From the NCBI RefSeq assembly GCF_019443125.1, contig NZ_JAHYXK010000001.1, forward strand, positions 261,608 to 325,607: a stretch of 64,000 nucleotides of DNA. Reading direction: 5' to 3'. Each line of letters opens with the position of its first letter. Within the stretch, counting starts at the first letter, position 1. The stretch is from Pontibacter aydingkolensis. Its GTDB lineage: Bacteria; Bacteroidota; Bacteroidia; Cytophagales; Hymenobacteraceae. The position numbers and the translations under genes are program-made. Positions 52,042-60,830 of the stretch are shown here, one piece after another. The notes under the pieces were generated by a model. The model did no database searches and was not told the DNA's origin. It saw only the letters and a program-made list of their open reading frames with translations.

Positions 52042-52220
52042 ACTGATGCTGATTTATACTTTAGCCAAGCTACAAAAAGAAAAGACTTCCGGCAATTTTA
52101 CCTGCTGAAAGTCTTATATTATGGTTGCTCGCCTGTAATTGTCATCCCCTGCCCCTCCTGAAACAAGTTCAGAATTTACACTTTAAATGCAGGGTTGTTT
52201 TATTATCCTTTTGCTGGCGC

Positions 52221-52282
52221 GGATCTGTGATCCATGACTTATTATACTGTTGGATTTGCAATCCAACTGGGCCAGAGGCCCA
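52221..52282. repeat. Three consecutive small hairpins
   Basis: GGATC-TGT-GATCC (52221-52233), GTTGGATT-TGC-AATCCAAC (52249-52267) and TGGGCC-AGA-GGCCCA (52268-52282) stand in line. The flank has TGCCCCTCC phrases (52148-52160, 52383-52398). They fill the 382-bp gap between the GNAT gene and dapF. The GGATT...AATCC pattern also recurs at 5618-5654. Confidence 0.7.
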
Positions 52283-52423
52283 ACTATAGCCGGTCACGAG
52301 CGAGGACGCTGGAGCCATGTACTACTATTTACACGTGCTGAAAAAGTCCCCATTTGAAGTCGCAGATCCCGGACTTGATTCGGGAGGGGCAGGGGGATGA
52401 CTTACATTATATGAATTTACACT

Positions 52424-53203
52424 TTAAGAGCTTATGGCTCCTGTAAAAACCTGCTTGGCCGGACCGATCAGGTAGATATACTTAAAACCTTCACCTTCTT
52501 CATCCTGCTCAAAAACGACTTCCAGGTTGCCACCCAATGTTTTTACTTTGATCGGACTCTCCATACCCAGCATACCTGCCACTAAAGCAGCTGCTGTTAC
52601 GCCTGTGCCACATGATAAAGTCTCATCCTCAACGCCACGTTCGTATGTGCGAACAAATATCTCGTCATCGCTCAGGCGCTGCACAAAGTTAACGTTCGTA
52701 CCCTCTGACTTAAAACGTTTATTGTAGCGAATAGCGCGGCCTTCTTCGTATACATCCAGGTTTTCCAGGTTGTCTACAAAGCGGATGTAATGCGGTGAGC
52801 CTGTATTAAGAAAGTAGTCATTCCCGACAAACTCCACGCCTTTCACATCATTCATTTTAAGATGAATCAGATCGCGCTCTACGCTAGCCTGGTGCTCACC
52901 GTCGGCTGCCAGAAAACAAGCCACATCCTCTATCACGCCTAAAGCTCTTGCAAAACGGACGGTGCAGCGCGCGCCGTTACCGCACATAGAGCCAAGGCGT
53001 CCGTCGGCATTAAAGTATACCATCTCGAAGTCGTAGTCCGGATGGTCCTGCAAAAGTATAAGTCCGTCTGCGCCGATGCCAGTACGGCGATCACAAAGGT
53101 GCTTTACAAAGGCTTTGTCGGATGCCGGGAAAGCAAGTTTACGGTTGTCTACCATCACGAAGTCGTTGCCCGTGCCCTGGTATTTATAAAAGCTAATTGC
53201 CAT
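52424..53203 (-). CDS. dapF: Diaminopimelate epimerase
   Basis: From the ATG at 53203 the 259-aa enzyme starts MAISFYKYQGTGNDFVMVDN. The two catalytic cysteines are Cys74 (GSMCGNGARC) and Cys198 (TLSCGTGV). It converts LL- to meso-diaminopimelate for peptidoglycan and lysine. An earlier ATG in the frame would add 28 residues with no match to the family, so the shorter start is preferred. It diverges from the rRNA methyltransferase gene. Confidence 0.96.
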   Translation of the reverse strand: MAISFYKYQGTGNDFVMVDNRKLAFPASDKAFVKHLCDRRTGIGADGLILLQDHPDYDFEMVYFNADGRLGSMCGNGARCTVRFARALGVIEDVACFLAADGEHQASVERDLIHLKMNDVKGVEFVGNDYFLNTGSPHYIRFVDNLENLDVYEEGRAIRYNKRFKSEGTNVNFVQRLSDDEIFVRTYERGVEDETLSCGTGVTAAALVAGMLGMESPIKVKTLGGNLEVVFEQDEEGEGFKYIYLIGPAKQVFTGAISS

Positions 53204-53310
53204 GTATAAGTAACAAATATGACATTGGGAACGTGCACTTTTAAGGTTAGGCGGATAATGTGTAATTTTACCGCTTAAGTGGGGCACGCCCTGAAATAAA
53301 CGACAAAGAT

Positions 53311-54204
53311 ATGTATTCCTTTTTAACTACAGAAAACTGGGCTGACTATGAGTTGGTTGATTCCGGAAATTTTGAAAAGCTGGAGCGCTTCGGCCAGTAT
53401 TACATAGCCCGCCCTGAGCCGCAGGCCATCTGGGACAAGCACTTGCCTGAGCAAGAGTGGCAGCGCATGGCCAATGCCGTGTTTACCCGCGACAAAGGCA
53501 GCCAGGAAAAAGGCCAGTGGAAACTAAAAAAAGGAATGCCCGAGCAATGGTTTATAGACTACAAGTATAACGACCTGAAACTGCGCTTTAGATTAGGCTT
53601 ATCGTCCTTTAAACATGTAGGCTTGTTTCCGGAGCAGGATAGCAACTGGAAATTTATTTACGACATCACCCGCAGCCTAAAGGCACAGCAGCCAAAAGTG
53701 CTGAATATGTTTGCCTACACCGGTGCCGCCACCCTTGCCGCCAAAGCAGCCGGTGCCGATGTTACCCACCTCGACTCTATTAAGCAGGTTAACTTTTGGG
53801 CCCGCGACAACATGGAAGCCAGCAACCTGGATAATGTGCGCTGGATTGTAGAAGATGCCATGAAATATGCCCGCCGCGAAGTGAAACGTGGCAACAAGTA
53901 TAACGGCATCATCCTGGACCCACCTAGCTATGGCCGCGGCCCCAACGGCGAGAAGTGGCAGCTAGAAGATGAACTGAACGAGATGATAAAACTCTGCCGA
54001 GAAATGCTGGACGGCACCGATTATTTCCTGCTGATCAACCTGTACTCGATGGGCTTCTCTGCGCTGGTACTCGATAACCTGATGCGTGGAACGTTTGGGG
54101 AAATGGTACAGCATGAGGAACTGGGTGAGTTATACTTGCTGGATGGCGGTAAGCGTAAATTGCCGTTGGGTACTTTTTTCAGGTTTAGTTCTGTGGGTAG
54201 GTAG
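53311..54204 (+). CDS. Class I rRNA methyltransferase, RlmI-like
   Basis: The 297-aa enzyme has the SAM motif VLNMFAYTGAATLAAKAAGADVTHLD (about residues 130-155) and the catalytic segment ILDPPSYGRGPNGEKWQLEDEL (near residue 200-222), typical of the RlmI/RlmK family that methylates cytosine in 23S rRNA. The PUA domain of RlmI is missing; the family often has shorter forms. It begins directly after a gap of 107 bp from dapF. An FkbM gene follows. Confidence 0.88.
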   Translation: MYSFLTTENWADYELVDSGNFEKLERFGQYYIARPEPQAIWDKHLPEQEWQRMANAVFTRDKGSQEKGQWKLKKGMPEQWFIDYKYNDLKLRFRLGLSSFKHVGLFPEQDSNWKFIYDITRSLKAQQPKVLNMFAYTGAATLAAKAAGADVTHLDSIKQVNFWARDNMEASNLDNVRWIVEDAMKYARREVKRGNKYNGIILDPPSYGRGPNGEKWQLEDELNEMIKLCREMLDGTDYFLLINLYSMGFSALVLDNLMRGTFGEMVQHEELGELYLLDGGKRKLPLGTFFRFSSVGR

Positions 54205-54332
54205 ATAATTTGATAAGTATCGTGAGTATTATTTTAATTATCTTGGCTCTAATACTTTATCATACTCAAAGTACACTCATAAATAGTCACTTTAATATTA
54301 AGTATTGGAAAATATTTCTATAGCTCCCAAAA

Positions 54333-55139
54333 ATGATTAGACAAATTATAAAGGAAATTCCTTTTATAGGAAGAGGTATTACTTTTATCTACAGGGCTTA
54401 TTACTGGAATTTTTATATACCTTTATTTGACAACCCTTTTAAGCCCTATGATTCTCCAACATTATGGTTAAAACAATACTTTAATTTAAAGAATAATTTG
54501 AGCATTATTCAAATTGGATCGAATGATGGAAAGACTGGCGACCCATTATTTAGTCTAATAAATGAATACAAGGATTGTACTGCTATTTTTGTAGAACCTA
54601 TTCCTTATTTATATCTTAAGTTGAAACAGAATTATAATTTTGGTTCCCGTTTTGTTTTTGAAAACATTGCAATAAATGATGGGACTAAACAAACATTCTA
54701 TTCAGTTTCTGAATATGCTAAAGATGCTATCCCTAACTTGCCTAGCTGGTATGATCAATTAGGATCTTTTAATAAAACTAACATCTTAAACCACTTAGAT
54801 GGAATATTAGAACCATATATAAAGGAGACAATAATAGAAGGGAGCTCTTTAAAGCAATTGTTAAAAAAAAATCAGATTAATAGAATCGATATTTTACATA
54901 TAGATACTGAAGGTTACGACTGGAAAATACTTTCTCAATTAGACTTTGAGAAATATAAACCAGAGATAATATTATATGAACACAAACATCTTTCTAAAAA
55001 AGAGAAAAAAGCCTCAATTAACAGCTTAAAAAAACATAACTATACAATTTTTAAGTTGGGTGGAGACTTTCTAGGTTGTAATAGAAGTCTTCTTAGAACA
55101 AAAATATTTTCAAATTTAAAAGCACAAAAAATACTTTAA
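54333..55139 (+). CDS. FkbM-family methyltransferase on AT-rich DNA
   Basis: The 268-aa protein shows the FkbM pattern: LSIIQIGSNDGKTGDP (SAM motif I, about residues 56-71), FVEPIPYLYLKLKQN and IDILHIDTEGYDWKIL, with a C-terminal EIILYEHKHL. FkbM enzymes O-methylate sugars or other natural products. By eye the DNA is about 30 percent G+C, far below its neighbours, with an AT-rich 128-bp leader, and it has no AAGTATA word. It sits between two housekeeping-type genes. The composition supports recent transfer; the substrate is unknown, possibly a surface glycan. Confidence 0.88.
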   Translation: MIRQIIKEIPFIGRGITFIYRAYYWNFYIPLFDNPFKPYDSPTLWLKQYFNLKNNLSIIQIGSNDGKTGDPLFSLINEYKDCTAIFVEPIPYLYLKLKQNYNFGSRFVFENIAINDGTKQTFYSVSEYAKDAIPNLPSWYDQLGSFNKTNILNHLDGILEPYIKETIIEGSSLKQLLKKNQINRIDILHIDTEGYDWKILSQLDFEKYKPEIILYEHKHLSKKEKKASINSLKKHNYTIFKLGGDFLGCNRSLLRTKIFSNLKAQKIL

Positions 55140-55202
55140 AATCTTTCTACAAAAGATGTATCACATTCTTTTGTAGAAAGATTTTAATCCGACATCAAAC
55201 AA

Positions 55203-56144
55203 ATGAAAAACCGCCTCGCACTAATCGACATGGGTACCAATACCTTTCACCTGCTTATAACAGAAGTAGGCGAAGATGGGAAACTACGTGATTTTGTAAG
55301 AACCAAAGTACCGGTGCGTTTGGGGCAAGGTGGCATCAGCAACGGAGCTATTACTCCGGAGGCTTCTGAACGTGCCCTTAAAACCCTTCGCGATTTCCGT
55401 AGGCAGATAGATGAGTATGAAGTAGAAACTGTTCGTGCTATGGCAACCAGCATGGTGCGTAACGCCAGCAACGGCGACGATTTTGTGAAAGACATCTACA
55501 AGCAAACCGACATACAGGTAGAGGTTATAGACGGAGCCCGCGAAGCAGAACTGATCTACTACGGCGTACGCTCTGCTGGTGTGCTGGACGAGAAAATAGC
55601 CCTGATCATGGATATTGGCGGAGGCAGCGTGGAGTTTATACTTTGCAATGCGCAGGAGATATTCTGGAAGCAGAGTTTCGAGGTAGGTGCCCAGCGCCTG
55701 ATGGACCAGTTCTTTACCGAAGACCCGATTGCCCCTGAAAGTATAGCCGCCGAGAAAGCCTACCTCGAAGAAAAACTACAACCGCTTACAGAGGCTGTAG
55801 CCAAGTATAAACCAAGTATACTTGTAGGCTCCTCCGGCACCTTCGACACCATCTGCGACATAGATGCCCTGAGCAAAGGTGATACTTCCAGACAGCAAAC
55901 ACAACCAGCTGCATCTTATTTAACCATTGATGCTTACTACAAAATACACCACGACCTGCTACACAAAAACCACGAAGAACGCCTGGCTATACCCGGCATG
56001 CTGGAGATGCGCGTGGATATGATCGTGCTGGCAAGTATAGTGGTAGACTTTGTGCTACAAAATTATAAACTACAAGAAATCCGCGTATCGGCTTATGCCC
56101 TGAAAGAAGGTGTGCTGCAGCAGGCGTTGGAGAGTATGAAATAG
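55203..56144 (+). CDS. Exopolyphosphatase/guanosine-pentaphosphate phosphatase family
   Basis: The 313-aa protein has the Ppx/GppA actin-like ATPase fold: IDMGTNTFHLLITEV at the start, IMDIGGGSVEFILC (about residues 137-150) and GSSGTFDTI (about 208-216). Such enzymes cleave polyphosphate or pppGpp. The C-terminal HD-like domain of long Ppx is absent, so this is the short Bacteroidota type. It follows the FkbM gene by 63 bp and is followed by a repeat element. Confidence 0.93.
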   Translation: MKNRLALIDMGTNTFHLLITEVGEDGKLRDFVRTKVPVRLGQGGISNGAITPEASERALKTLRDFRRQIDEYEVETVRAMATSMVRNASNGDDFVKDIYKQTDIQVEVIDGAREAELIYYGVRSAGVLDEKIALIMDIGGGSVEFILCNAQEIFWKQSFEVGAQRLMDQFFTEDPIAPESIAAEKAYLEEKLQPLTEAVAKYKPSILVGSSGTFDTICDIDALSKGDTSRQQTQPAASYLTIDAYYKIHHDLLHKNHEERLAIPGMLEMRVDMIVLASIVVDFVLQNYKLQEIRVSAYALKEGVLQQALESMK

Positions 56145-56200
56145 CCCCTTATTGTCAGAATCAGGATTTGTAGGATTTAAAGAATCAACAGGATTGCCTT

Positions 56201-56506
56201 CAGCACCTGGTCCAACTGCCCCTCTCCCGAAGCAAGTCCGGGATCTTCGACTTGTCTAAGGCGGGGAATCTGCTACTACTATTTCTCCTTTCATCACAAT
56301 AGCAGCAATTCTTCTATTTTGTCATCCTGTCAAGGATCTTGGTGGAAGGGAGGTTAAGCAAAGGCTACAGAGCAAAAACATACCCTTGCCCCTCTCAATA
56401 GGGGAATTCTAAAGATGTTAAGTTTCCTGCCTTAGGCAAGTGAGAACGGAAGGTCGAAGCTTGCGAGTACAGTTCTGAGGGGCAGGGGTGGTTGGACCAG
56501 GTGCTG
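56201..56506. repeat. Composite element with terminal inverted repeats, copy 2
   Basis: CAGCACCTGGTCCAACTGCC (56201-56220) starts the element and its reverse complement GGTTGGACCAGGTGCTG ends it at 56506. Inside are phrases from the 39512 copy in inverted order (GATCTTGGTGGAAGGGAGGT, CCCCTCTCAATAGGGGAATT, GGGGCAGGGGTGG). The 416-bp gap (56145-56560) holds no gene. Confidence 0.8.
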
Positions 56507-56560
56507 CAAAAAATAGCCTCAGAAGTATAACTCCTGAGGCCTCAATTATAAAGTATAAAT

Positions 56561-58930
56561 CTACTTAAGCTTTGCCAAACGCTTCACCTCTTTTTCATAA
56601 GCCTTACGCAGCTTTTTTAGGTCTTTGCGGTTTTGGCTGTACTGGGCTGCTAACACTTTTGCTTCCTGCCAGGTTGAGTTGCCGGCATCTTTTACAGCTA
56701 GTTGCTTGCCCAATTGCTCCTGCACTTTCTTGGTTTTGCGTTTGGCATAGCCTCTGTCCAGCAGCGATGTAAGCAACTGTACAGCTATCTTCTCTTCCTG
56801 AATGCTGGCAAGGTAACCGACTACATGCGCCGTAAAATCCTGCTTGTTGTCCTTCGCAAAATTGAAGAGTGAGCTATGGTTCAGGCCATACTTTCCAACG
56901 CCATTGTCAAGGTAATAACCTCTACCCTTTTCGTACAAAGCCACCGCATCGGTGTAGCGTTTAGAGGACACAAGGCGGTTTACATCTTCCAGCATGCGTT
57001 GATACGTGGCAGCAGCCAGAATCTCGTTACGTCCATCTTTTGCTGTAAAGGTAGCTACATTGCAATCTGCCATTTCATCTGCAGCTTTAATAGCAGCCAT
57101 AAATGCCTGATCGGCGGCAACATACTTTCTCTGGCTAATCAGGTCGCGGGCGTTCTGGTAATGCTTGTCGTATGAGGCCTGGGTATTAATGCACTCTTGT
57201 GTAAAAATGCGCTCACGCAGCAGGTTATACTTGCTTAGCACCTCCGCATCGCTTTGCAAATCATAACGGTCCTGCATAGCTGTTGCGGCAGAGGCTGTTG
57301 CACGGGCATTGCTCAACCTGTTCTGCATGGCCTGCTCGTACCCTTCAGTTAGTTTGGCCAAAAGTATAGGTTTCGCAGCTTTTTGGGCCAATTCACCTAG
57401 CTCCTGAACCGGCTTGAAAGTATAACGGCTCTCCAACTCCAGCGCACCCTCGAACTCACGTAAAGCGGCATCGTAGTTTTGCTGACTCAGGTAGCGCTTG
57501 CCAAGATCAATGTGCTGCAGATAGTACTGGAATTTCACCTGTCCCATCAACTCAGTTGCCTCCTGCTCACGGCTCAGCACAAAATCGTAATCTCTTTGGA
57601 ATGCCAGCGCCTCTTCTGCCACACGCTCTGCCTCACGTAGATCGTTGCGGCCCAGCAGGCGCTTGCCATTATCTACCAAACCACGGTAAACACCTAAAGC
57701 GGCTCTGCCCTCTCCCTCGGCCAAAGTTGTTGTATTGCAACGCAGGCCACGGATGGTATTGCACAGTTCACGGGCCTCCGCAAAAGAGGCCAAGGCATTG
57801 TGATACTCGCCACGGGTAGTTAACGTGTTGCCGCTGCTAATAAAGGCACCAGAAATGTCATACATCAGTTCCAGGGCAATGGCTTCTGTCTCGCGGTCTA
57901 CGCGCATGCTTGTAAGCACATCGCGGGTGCGGTTAGATGCCTCACGAATGTAACCGTTCATAAAGTCCAGACGGGCCAGTTCTACGTGTGCAGGTGCGAA
58001 GCGTGGGTTAGCTTCTACCGACTTTACAAAGTATACCTGAGCCCCGGAACGGTTGCCGCGCTGCATCAAAGCCAGGCCACGGTTAAAGAACTGCTGGTCC
58101 AGCGTAGCCAAGGTATGGTTAATGGCCCGGCGACGATCCTGCAAGGTTTCCTGTAATTGAGTTAGTTTATACTTCAGCCGTTGCGGATCGTTCTTGTCAA
58201 GGTCAAGCTTCTCGCCTAGCTGGCTCTTAAGGTTTGCATGCAGCATCTCCATCTCCTTTAGGTTGCGGTCCTGCAGGTCAATGCGGTCCACATCATCCGG
58301 ACGAATATGTGCAACGTCCTGCAAAGCGCGCTGTATTTTAGCCTCTGCTGTAAAGTACTCCTTTACCAGGTTCAGGCGTTCGTTCAGGCGATTTTCCGTT
58401 ACAGAAGTATAAATCACCTGCTTCTCCTCTACCTTCAGTTTATAGTTCTGGTTAGCCGCTGTGTCTGGTATGGTTACTTCCAGCATTTTCTGATTGTTGC
58501 CATACAGGCTCAGGCGCTGGTCATACCCTTTTACTTTTTTATTGTTACCGTCCAGCAGCCATACTTTATACTTTAGCTCTTCGGGTTTTAATACATCAGC
58601 CAAGTCAAAGCCTTTGTTGCTAACATCACCGGTTACGGCAGCATTTTTCAGGTTGATCTGCAGCAGCAGCTGGTCACCATTGTCGGTGATACGGGCATGC
58701 TGCTCCAGACGCACTGTAAATTCCGGCTTACGGTTAGGGCGGCCTCCTCCCTTGGTTGTTACCTGTGCATTGTCAAGTATGGTGATGATGTTGTTGAGCG
58801 AGGTCTGGTTACTGCTTCCATACTTCATCAGGTAAGTATCAGATGTATTTCCCTCGAAAATAATCTTGGTTTGCGCCTGTACTGTAAGCACAGCCAGCAG
58901 TAGCGATAAAAGAAGTAGAGCTTTTCTCAT
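56561..58930 (-). CDS. Large periplasmic TPR protein
   Basis: From the ATG at 58930 the protein is 789 aa, with a signal peptide (RKALLLLSLLLAVLTVQAQ). A beta-rich N-terminal domain (about residues 20-190) is followed by a long helical region with many TPR-like helices, for example LALMQRGNRSGAQVYFVKSVEANPRFAPAHVELARLDF, GKRYLSQQNYDAALREFEGAL and YQRMLEDVNRLVSSKRYTDAVALYEKG. It ends in a lysine-rich helix. No enzyme motif is seen. It may bind partner proteins in the periplasm. A start 16 codons upstream (58978) would place residues before the signal peptide and is less likely. Confidence 0.8.
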   Translation of the reverse strand: MRKALLLLSLLLAVLTVQAQTKIIFEGNTSDTYLMKYGSSNQTSLNNIITILDNAQVTTKGGGRPNRKPEFTVRLEQHARITDNGDQLLLQINLKNAAVTGDVSNKGFDLADVLKPEELKYKVWLLDGNNKKVKGYDQRLSLYGNNQKMLEVTIPDTAANQNYKLKVEEKQVIYTSVTENRLNERLNLVKEYFTAEAKIQRALQDVAHIRPDDVDRIDLQDRNLKEMEMLHANLKSQLGEKLDLDKNDPQRLKYKLTQLQETLQDRRRAINHTLATLDQQFFNRGLALMQRGNRSGAQVYFVKSVEANPRFAPAHVELARLDFMNGYIREASNRTRDVLTSMRVDRETEAIALELMYDISGAFISSGNTLTTRGEYHNALASFAEARELCNTIRGLRCNTTTLAEGEGRAALGVYRGLVDNGKRLLGRNDLREAERVAEEALAFQRDYDFVLSREQEATELMGQVKFQYYLQHIDLGKRYLSQQNYDAALREFEGALELESRYTFKPVQELGELAQKAAKPILLAKLTEGYEQAMQNRLSNARATASAATAMQDRYDLQSDAEVLSKYNLLRERIFTQECINTQASYDKHYQNARDLISQRKYVAADQAFMAAIKAADEMADCNVATFTAKDGRNEILAAATYQRMLEDVNRLVSSKRYTDAVALYEKGRGYYLDNGVGKYGLNHSSLFNFAKDNKQDFTAHVVGYLASIQEEKIAVQLLTSLLDRGYAKRKTKKVQEQLGKQLAVKDAGNSTWQEAKVLAAQYSQNRKDLKKLRKAYEKEVKRLAKLK

Positions 58931-59139
58931 AATGGTAATCATTAGAACATACTTTGCCAAAGACAAAATCTGTTCCACAAAATAGATTAGGCCACGAAAG
59001 TATATAAAAAGTATATATTTAGTTCGTTATCAAGGATTAAAACTTCTGATCCTGCTGCAAAACCAAGCCACTAAAGTATAAAGTTGAGCCATTGGTTCGA
59101 TAATTTCTTAATTTGCCCCTTTAACAGCGCATATCCTTT

Positions 59140-60210
59140 ATGTATTCTTATAAACAACTTTTTGATTTTACCCAGGAGGTTTTCCTGAGCATGGGCTGCC
59201 CTGCCGAGGATGCCAAGCTTGCCGCAGAAGTACTTTTAGAGGCAGACTTAAGAGGAGTTGACTCGCATGGCGTGGCCCGCTTGAGTGGTTATGTCAGACT
59301 TTGGGAAGCAGGACGGATAAACGTAACGCCTAAAGTACGCATTGTGCACGAAACACCCAGCACCGCAACAGTAGACGGCGACGGAGGCCTAGGCTTGGTT
59401 GTTGCCCCTCAAGCCATGCGCATTGCTATCGAAAAAGCGTCTAAAGTTGGCACAGGCTGGGTATCAGTAAAAAACTCTAACCACTTTGGTATTGCCGGCA
59501 TACACGCCATGGAGGCACTTAGCCACGATATGATAGGCTTGGCCATGACCAATGCCTCGCCGCTTGTGGCTCCCACTTTCTCTACAGACAGGATGCTGGG
59601 GACTAACCCTATTGCTGTTGCCGTACCAACTAAAAACCAGCCCCCATTTGTAGCCGACTTTGCTACGGCATCAGCCGCCAATGGTAAACTGGAGATACTG
59701 CAGCGCAAAGAGAAAAAAGCCCCAGCCGGTTGGATACAAACCAGAGAAGGCCAGCGTTCTACTAATGCCAACGAACTGAAAGACGGAGGCGCTTTATTAC
59801 CCTTAGGTAGCGACAAGACCCACGGAAGCCACAAAGGATATGCCCTTGCCTCTATCGTTGATATTTTCTCTGCAGTGCTTTCCGGTGCTAATTATGGTCC
59901 GTGGGTACCACCGTTTGTTAGCTTCCTTTCTCCACCCGACAACCCTGTAGGCGAAGGTATAGGTCACTTTTTAGGTGCTATGCGCATCGATGCTTTCCGC
60001 CCTGCCGATGAATTTAAGGCCCACATGGATAACTGGATTGAAACGTTTAGAAAAGCTAAAGTGGTAAAAGGCGAGAAATGCGTGGTAATACCCGGCGACC
60101 CTGAGCGCGAGATGACAGAGAAACGCCTAAAGAAAGGTATTCCACTGCTGGCACCTGTGGAGCGCGACCTGGAGGCATTAGCTCAAAAGTTCAAACTTAA
60201 ATTTAACTAG
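59140..60210 (+). CDS. Ldh-family NAD(P)-dependent oxidoreductase
   Basis: The 356-aa enzyme belongs to the malate/L-lactate dehydrogenase (YlbC/ComC) fold, not the classical Rossmann type. It shows EADLRGVDSHGVARL (residues 33-47, with the catalytic His), VKNSNHFGIAGIHAMEAL, and TNPIAVAVPTKNQPPFVADFATA. Relatives reduce or oxidise malate, ureidoglycolate or 2,3-diketo sugars. The substrate cannot be chosen. It forms a pair with a small membrane protein whose gene begins 4 bp later. Confidence 0.93.
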   Translation: MYSYKQLFDFTQEVFLSMGCPAEDAKLAAEVLLEADLRGVDSHGVARLSGYVRLWEAGRINVTPKVRIVHETPSTATVDGDGGLGLVVAPQAMRIAIEKASKVGTGWVSVKNSNHFGIAGIHAMEALSHDMIGLAMTNASPLVAPTFSTDRMLGTNPIAVAVPTKNQPPFVADFATASAANGKLEILQRKEKKAPAGWIQTREGQRSTNANELKDGGALLPLGSDKTHGSHKGYALASIVDIFSAVLSGANYGPWVPPFVSFLSPPDNPVGEGIGHFLGAMRIDAFRPADEFKAHMDNWIETFRKAKVVKGEKCVVIPGDPEREMTEKRLKKGIPLLAPVERDLEALAQKFKLKFN

Positions 60211-60213
60211 CTT

Positions 60214-60552
60214 ATGGCATCTGCACCAGCATCTGTTTTTAGAAGTATAGGCCTTGGCTCTACTAAGCAAAGTATGCTGATGCTGGTACTGGTGTGGATA
60301 CTTAACGTAGCTTGGCTGGGCCTGAACTATTTCTGGCGCATTGCTTCAGTAAACGTTTTGCTGGCTATACTTATACTTTTTCTAGCTTATGCCGTGGCAG
60401 CACTTGCTGCTTACATTTACTGGGGTGTGCGCGATGTTAAGGAGCAAGAAACGCCTTATGCTAATTTAATGGTAGGTGTAATTGTGGCTATAACGCTGCT
60501 ATACTTTAATTTTGAATTGCTGCAGATTGTACTAAATGCGTTGCAGCGTTAG
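60214..60552 (+). CDS. Small membrane protein, 112 aa
   Basis: The 112-aa protein has three hydrophobic helices (about residues 19-38, 45-68 and 83-107) and short polar ends. No motif is recognised. Its gene begins 4 bp after the oxidoreductase gene and ends just before a strong terminator, so it is co-transcribed with it. It could serve as a membrane anchor for the oxidoreductase, but this is guesswork from context. Confidence 0.75.
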   Translation: MASAPASVFRSIGLGSTKQSMLMLVLVWILNVAWLGLNYFWRIASVNVLLAILILFLAYAVAALAAYIYWGVRDVKEQETPYANLMVGVIVAITLLYFNFELLQIVLNALQR

Positions 60553-60562
60553 TACATCCAGT

Positions 60563-60576
60563 AAGTATAAAGTATA
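60563..60576 (+). repeat. Tandem AAGTATA words
   Basis: Two 7-bp copies, AAGTATA AAGTATA, stand head to tail directly before the terminator stem. They match the tandem at 22853-22866 in reverse complement. Confidence 0.85.
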
Positions 60577-60609
60577 AAAAGCGCCGGCAGTTTCCCTGCC
60601 GGCGCTTTT
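60577..60609 (+). terminator. Terminator after the small membrane protein gene
   Basis: AAAAGCGCCGGCAG and CTGCCGGCGCTTTT form a perfect 14-bp stem with a TTTCC loop, one of the strongest in the window. Confidence 0.9.
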
Positions 60610-60639
60610 GCTTTGGATTATTGATACTCAAGCCTCCAT

Positions 60640-60735
60640 GCGCAAGTTTAGCGTTAGCGCACCTTATGGCTTAGGATGAGGTCAGTTTGTAACTGGCCTT
60701 GCTCAAATTTATACTTACGCCAGTTACAAACTAGC
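60640..60735. repeat. GCGCAAGTTTAGCG repeat with inner hairpin
   Basis: TGCGCAAGTTTAGCGTTAGC (60640-60659) resembles the CGAGTTTAGCG ends of the 22757-23119 element. GTCAGTTTGTAACTGGC (60681-60697) is a near-perfect inverted repeat of GCCAGTTACAAACTAGC (60719-60735). It lies in the gap between convergent genes. Confidence 0.65.
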
Positions 60736-60830
60736 TATCATGCCCAACCACCAGTTACCGCTTTGCTCAACCTGGCGGATTGTTACTAAATATTGTTAAT
60801 AAACTAGTTCTGCTTACTGAAAGCAAAACA

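Noticed and set aside
39512-56506. Compound transposon or island bounded by the two 310-bp elements
   Set aside because: The 17 kb between them hold core genes (secA, deoC, dapF) of ordinary composition, so the elements are more likely independent insertions.
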